64,000 bases of DNA from Gonapodya prolifera JEL478 (Eukaryota > Monoblepharomycota > Monoblepharidomycetes > Monoblepharidales > Gonapodyaceae), in NCBI GenBank assembly GCA_001574975.1, contig KQ965786.1:62001-126000 (forward strand), written 5' to 3'. A model generated the notes under the pieces. That model was not told where the DNA came from and searched no databases. It worked only from the letters and a program-made list of their open reading frames with translations. This document shows, in pieces, positions 63,857-64,000 of this stretch. Numbering within the stretch: position 1 is the stretch's first letter; each line of letters starts with the position of its first letter. The position numbers and the translations under genes are program-made.

Positions 63857-64000
63857 GTGGGTGATTGACGATTGGAGTGATGGGCATCCGCTTAGCGGCC
63901 CATTATATAGTCCTCCAAATCCAGATGTAATCTTTTAGACGTTGGATCTGTTTTCGACGCCGTGTATCCACCCGGCTCATCAAGTCAAACTCAGCGTCGG
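63857..64000. promoter_or_regulatory. Upstream region of the NmrA-like gene
   Basis: 144 bp to the window edge. On the minus strand it leads into the ATG at 63856. A TATATA-like stretch (plus tatatag near 63903) lies about 50 bp upstream and could be a TATA element. Confidence 0.35.

Overview
The window is nuclear DNA of a flagellated (zoosporic) fungus, most likely a chytrid. Genes are dense and split by short GT-AG introns, mostly 50-70 bp. There are classic fungal genes (ILV5, TIM50, MED8, CEF1/CDC5, PSF3, FCF2, LEU5), plus CFAP206, an axoneme protein that yeasts and moulds lack, and BRK1, a subunit of the SCAR/WAVE actin complex that chytrids keep. The two large TmcB-type membrane proteins also fit a chytrid. 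I see no transposon, virus-like element, rRNA, tRNA or CRISPR array.

Layout. 1-17 kb: an R3H/DEAH RNA helicase (cut by the left edge), CDC5/CEF1, a GPI-anchored GH26-like glycosidase, a membrane-bound spermidine-synthase-like protein, cullin-1 and TIM50. 17-28 kb: two poorly understood reading-frame regions, MED8, a short-chain dehydrogenase with its middle missing, a MAPEG protein, FCF2, a conserved protein of unknown function and an ATP-grasp (D-Ala-D-Ala ligase-like) protein. 27.7-38.7 kb: ILV5, a 7TM-RGS protein, an unknown protein, BRK1, CFAP206 and an EI24-like membrane protein. 38.8-45.5 kb: a MYND zinc-finger gene with broken frame, a METTL21-like lysine methyltransferase, the GINS subunit PSF3 and the mitochondrial CoA carrier LEU5. 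46-62 kb: two direct copies of a TmcB-type gene, about 10.5 kb apart, flanking a cytochrome-b5/acyl-CoA dehydrogenase fusion. 62.7-63.9 kb: an NmrA-like oxidoreductase.

The genes are mostly housekeeping and do not form a pathway cluster. Loose functional links are SCF ubiquitin ligase (cullin), nuclear RNA work (CDC5, FCF2, R3H helicase, MED8), mitochondria (TIM50, ILV5, LEU5), and cell shape, motility and signalling (BRK1, CFAP206, RGS, TmcB).

The most notable signals are these. (1) A 2,065-bp block appears identical in the two otherwise diverged TmcB copies, down to the same ambiguous base N, which means either an assembly artefact or very recent gene conversion. (2) Two introns are present in one TmcB copy and absent in the other. 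(3) A GC-rich, partly palindromic repeat family lies inside introns of neighbouring genes and in one place supplies the splice acceptor. (4) Long poly-G tracts and a minisatellite occupy introns. (5) CDC5 has a 5-nt first coding exon. (6) Several genes carry single-base frame breaks that mostly look like one-base deletions, suggesting consensus errors.
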